The notes under the pieces were generated by a model that was not told the origin of the DNA, ran no database searches, and saw only the letters and a program-made list of their open reading frames with translations. A DNA stretch of 64,000 nt from Pseudomonadota bacterium (lineage in GTDB: Bacteria > Pseudomonadota > Alphaproteobacteria > Micavibrionales > UBA2020), in NCBI GenBank assembly GCA_023444705.1, contig JAEXMB010000033.1, forward strand, positions 7,782 through 71,781, in the 5' to 3' direction. Below, piece by piece: positions 61,634 through 64,000 of this stretch; positions within the stretch are counted from its first letter, which is position 1, and every line of letters starts with the position of its first letter. A program made the position numbers and the translations under genes.

Positions 61634-62568
61634 GCGCGCAGGGTCAGCAACACCAGCAGCAAAGCACAGGCGACGATGCCGTAACCGCTGAGAGTTTCTT
61701 CCTGTTCCTTGTGCCTGACGATGCGGTAGTAAAGCGCAATGAAGACCGGCGCCGTCAGGCCAAGTGCGGCCACATAGGCCGGATTGACGGTAAAGATCAT
61801 CGCATAGTTTTTATAGATCATGTGGCAGATCCACGCCGCCGCGATCATCAGCGATGCCAACGGCAACGCCGCCCACGGCGGTACATCCAGCACCGGCGCG
61901 CGTACCGCCTGCAGCGGCAGCGGATTGCGCAGCCGCCACAACGCATAGCCCCCCGCGCAAAACACTGCCAGCGCGGATTGTATGAACATATACCCATAGA
62001 CCGCGCCGTTGATCGGCCCGTGCATCAGCGCGTATTTGTTCAGCACCGTCGTCATCACATAGGCGCCAAGTGCCGGCAGCATTTCCCTGAACGCCTCGCG
62101 GTTGAGCGGGGAGCGGTTCATGCGCATGGCAAAATAAACGCACCCGCCCAGTGCCGCGCAAATGCCCAGCGTGCGCAATGGCTGGCCAACGTAAAACGAC
62201 ACCAGCGAAGGGTCAAAGGCGAACCAGATCGCAAACGACCCCCAGACGATCAGTGGCTGCAGGCGGCTGACCACGCCGCCGCCGTATTTGGCGCTGACGT
62301 CAAAGGTGCGGATATCGCCATAGGTGCTGAAAAAAACCGTGAGCGCCACACCCGCATAAAACCGCGGGTCGGTGGGCAGCGCAATCATGCCCATCACCGG
62401 CGCCAGCGCCACGACCGCAATCACGCGCATCCAGAACACCAGCAAATATCCCGGCTGGCGCAGATATTGGTTGATCAGGTAGAACACCGCCGAAAATGCC
62501 GCAGCACAGACCGCGAAAACCGCCCAGCCACCACCCTGCATCAGGCCGGCAAACTGTCCTGCGGTCAT
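61630..62568 (-). CDS. DMT/EamA-like transporter
   Basis: A 312-residue inner-membrane protein with about ten hydrophobic helices in two halves (for example FAVCAAAFSAVFYLINQYLR and VMTTVLNKYALMHGPINGAV). This is the layout of drug/metabolite transporters, with the EamA repeat weakly visible. The substrate is unknown. Its ATG overlaps the recF stop (ATGA), so it is co-translated with recF, an unusual partner. Confidence 0.72.
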   Translation of the reverse strand: MTAGQFAGLMQGGGWAVFAVCAAAFSAVFYLINQYLRQPGYLLVFWMRVIAVVALAPVMGMIALPTDPRFYAGVALTVFFSTYGDIRTFDVSAKYGGGVVSRLQPLIVWGSFAIWFAFDPSLVSFYVGQPLRTLGICAALGGCVYFAMRMNRSPLNREAFREMLPALGAYVMTTVLNKYALMHGPINGAVYGYMFIQSALAVFCAGGYALWRLRNPLPLQAVRAPVLDVPPWAALPLASLMIAAAWICHMIYKNYAMIFTVNPAYVAALGLTAPVFIALYYRIVRHKEQEETLSGYGIVACALLLVLLTLRA

Positions 62569-63782
62569 ACAGATACCCCTTGGGCGGGGTTGTTCTGAAC
62601 CGCCACGCGCGCAACGTTGCCGGGACCGGCTGTGACATGAACGTATCGCGCATCCGGCACACAGGGTGCAAAGACCGCCGCATCGGTGCCGGTGACAAAA
62701 ACCTGCCCGCCCAGCGCACGCAGGCAGGCGAACAACTGCATGCGCCGCGCATCGTCGAGGTGGGCCGCCACTTCGTCAAGCAGCAGGGCGGGAACAAATC
62801 CTTTTTCCGCGCGCATCATCTGCGCGTGCGCCAGCACCAGCGACAACAGCAGCGCCTTTTGCTCGCCGGTGCTGGCCAGTTCCGCCGGCATGTTCTTGGC
62901 CGCATAGGTCACGCGCAGGTCGCTGCGATGCACACCCATCGTCGTGCGGTTGCGTTGCATGTCTTCGGCACGCAGCGCCTTGAGGCGTGCCGCATAATTT
63001 TCCTCGACCGCAACCGCAGGCTGGCCAAGCAGGGCTTCTTCCGTCTCGCCCACAATGGCGATCAGCGGGGCCGGAAACAGTTTTTCAAGATCGCTGAACA
63101 TGCGGCTGTGGTGTTGCAAGTGTTCGCCCACAACCATGCGCGCGGCGGCAATCGCCACCGCCTCGCCCGCCATTTGCTGTTCAAGCGCTGCCAGCCAGCG
63201 GTCATCCATGCGGCGCGCCTGCAGCAGGTTCATGCGCTCGCGCTGTAATTTTTCGTAGCGGTTAAGGCGTGCGGCGTGATCGCTGCCATAGGCCATAACC
63301 ATGCGGTCCAAAAAGCGGCGGCGGCTTGACGCGCTGTCGGTGAACAAGCCATCCATCTGCGGCGTCAGCCACAAGGCGGCGAAGTGACCCGCAAAAGCGC
63401 TGGTCGCGCGCACGTCTTTGCCATCAATGCGCAGGCGGCGTTTTTGCGTGCGCGGATCGTATCCCGCACCCAGACGGGCTGTGAATCCATCGGGCTTTTG
63501 CACCTCGCCCGCAACGGCCCAGCCTTCGCCCGCATCGCCACCATCCACAGGCATGCGGCGCGTGATGTCGGCAGCGTCGGAGCCGCGCAGGCCCTTGCCA
63601 GGCGTGAGCATGCTGATGGCTTCAAGAATATTGGTCTTGCCGGCCCCGTTGACGCCGCTCAGCACGACAACGTCGTCGGCCACGCCATGATGCGCAAAAT
63701 CCAGCCGCGTTGCTTCGTGGTTGCGAAACAGGCTCAGGGTCAATTTATGCAGGCGAAGGGACACGTCAAACGGCTCGAACAA
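62565..63782 (-). CDS. recF: DNA replication/repair protein RecF
   Basis: A 405-residue SMC-like ATPase that loads RecA at gaps with RecO and RecR. It has Walker A GVNGAGKT (43-50), the N-terminal LTLSLFRNHEATRLDF, the signature STGEQKALLLSLVLAHAQMM and the Walker B region ALLLDEVAAHLDDARR. The length is slightly above the common 360-380. It is coupled to the DMT transporter gene; dnaN would be expected upstream, beyond the right edge. Confidence 0.95.
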   Translation of the reverse strand: MFEPFDVSLRLHKLTLSLFRNHEATRLDFAHHGVADDVVVLSGVNGAGKTNILEAISMLTPGKGLRGSDAADITRRMPVDGGDAGEGWAVAGEVQKPDGFTARLGAGYDPRTQKRRLRIDGKDVRATSAFAGHFAALWLTPQMDGLFTDSASSRRRFLDRMVMAYGSDHAARLNRYEKLQRERMNLLQARRMDDRWLAALEQQMAGEAVAIAAARMVVGEHLQHHSRMFSDLEKLFPAPLIAIVGETEEALLGQPAVAVEENYAARLKALRAEDMQRNRTTMGVHRSDLRVTYAAKNMPAELASTGEQKALLLSLVLAHAQMMRAEKGFVPALLLDEVAAHLDDARRMQLFACLRALGGQVFVTGTDAAVFAPCVPDARYVHVTAGPGNVARVAVQNNPAQGVSV

Positions 63783-64000
63783 CAGGGCGGAAGCGGCGCG
63801 GCAGGCCGCACCGGCGCCATGCGGCGTGCAACCTCATCCCTGTTGTATCACCAAAGCAGGCAAAGCGTATATACGGCAATCTCCGCCCTCGGCGGACAGG
63901 GAAAGTCTCTTTTTAATGACACTATATGAAAATAACAATATTGGGTAATATCGTTATATTTGTTTGTTATAATATTTAAGATTATTACGTTTCTGGCATC
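63783..64000. other. Upstream region of recF
   Basis: 218 bases to the window edge without a credible gene. The last 80 bases are very AT-rich and probably hold the recF promoter; no DnaA boxes were recognised. Confidence 0.3.

Overview
The window is GC-rich, gene-dense bacterial chromosome from an alphaproteobacterium. The evidence is a DUF3126 protein, a capsid resembling those of alphaproteobacterial gene transfer agents, an alphaproteobacterial-type phage replication gene beside a C2-like repressor, and gyrB and recF of ordinary bacterial type. I cannot fix the order; a Micavibrio-like or Rhodospirillales-related lineage with a predatory, symbiotic or host-associated life is a guess based on the type IVB secretion genes and the many ankyrin proteins. 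No tRNA, rRNA, CRISPR array or insertion sequence was seen.

Layout. 1-2228 (minus): a DsbC-like disulfide isomerase, a lytic transglycosylase, the lipoprotein DotD and the start of a probable DotC, which is part of a type IVB (Dot/Icm or IncI-like) secretion locus leaving the window on the left. 2467-11773: a short ankyrin-like gene, a YdcZ-type transporter, a GNAT acetyltransferase, a HIT protein, several unknown small proteins, three membrane proteins built from one TM-hairpin module, and an Hsp100/Clp ATPase with an unfamiliar N-terminal domain.

11860-34146: a compact (about 22 kb) siphovirus-type prophage or GTA-like element. It has a divergent repressor/replication switch, then a long minus-strand late operon: terminase, portal, protease, HK97 capsid, connectors, tail, TipJ-type tip, fibre, endolysin, holin and overlapping spanins. 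No integrase was found, and the tape measure is only 104 residues. It carries probable morons: a Sel1-repeat secreted protein with its own promoter, an 82-residue gene with its own terminator, and an ankyrin gene at the lysis end.

34388-55044: an island of ankyrin-repeat genes, mostly in translationally coupled minus-strand strings. It also holds two paralogous HExxH metallopeptidases (one coupled to an ankyrin gene), a trypsin-like protease coupled to an FHA membrane protein, and three related ankyrin-like proteins with a shared C-terminal module. With the secretion locus about 32 kb away, this looks like an effector or inter-organism interaction arsenal, though secretion is not demonstrated.

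55153-63782: housekeeping genes: DUF3126, a membrane-anchored unknown, thymidine kinase, a CYTH protein, DUF1428, gyrB, two small tandem paralogues resembling I78-type inhibitors, a DMT transporter and recF.
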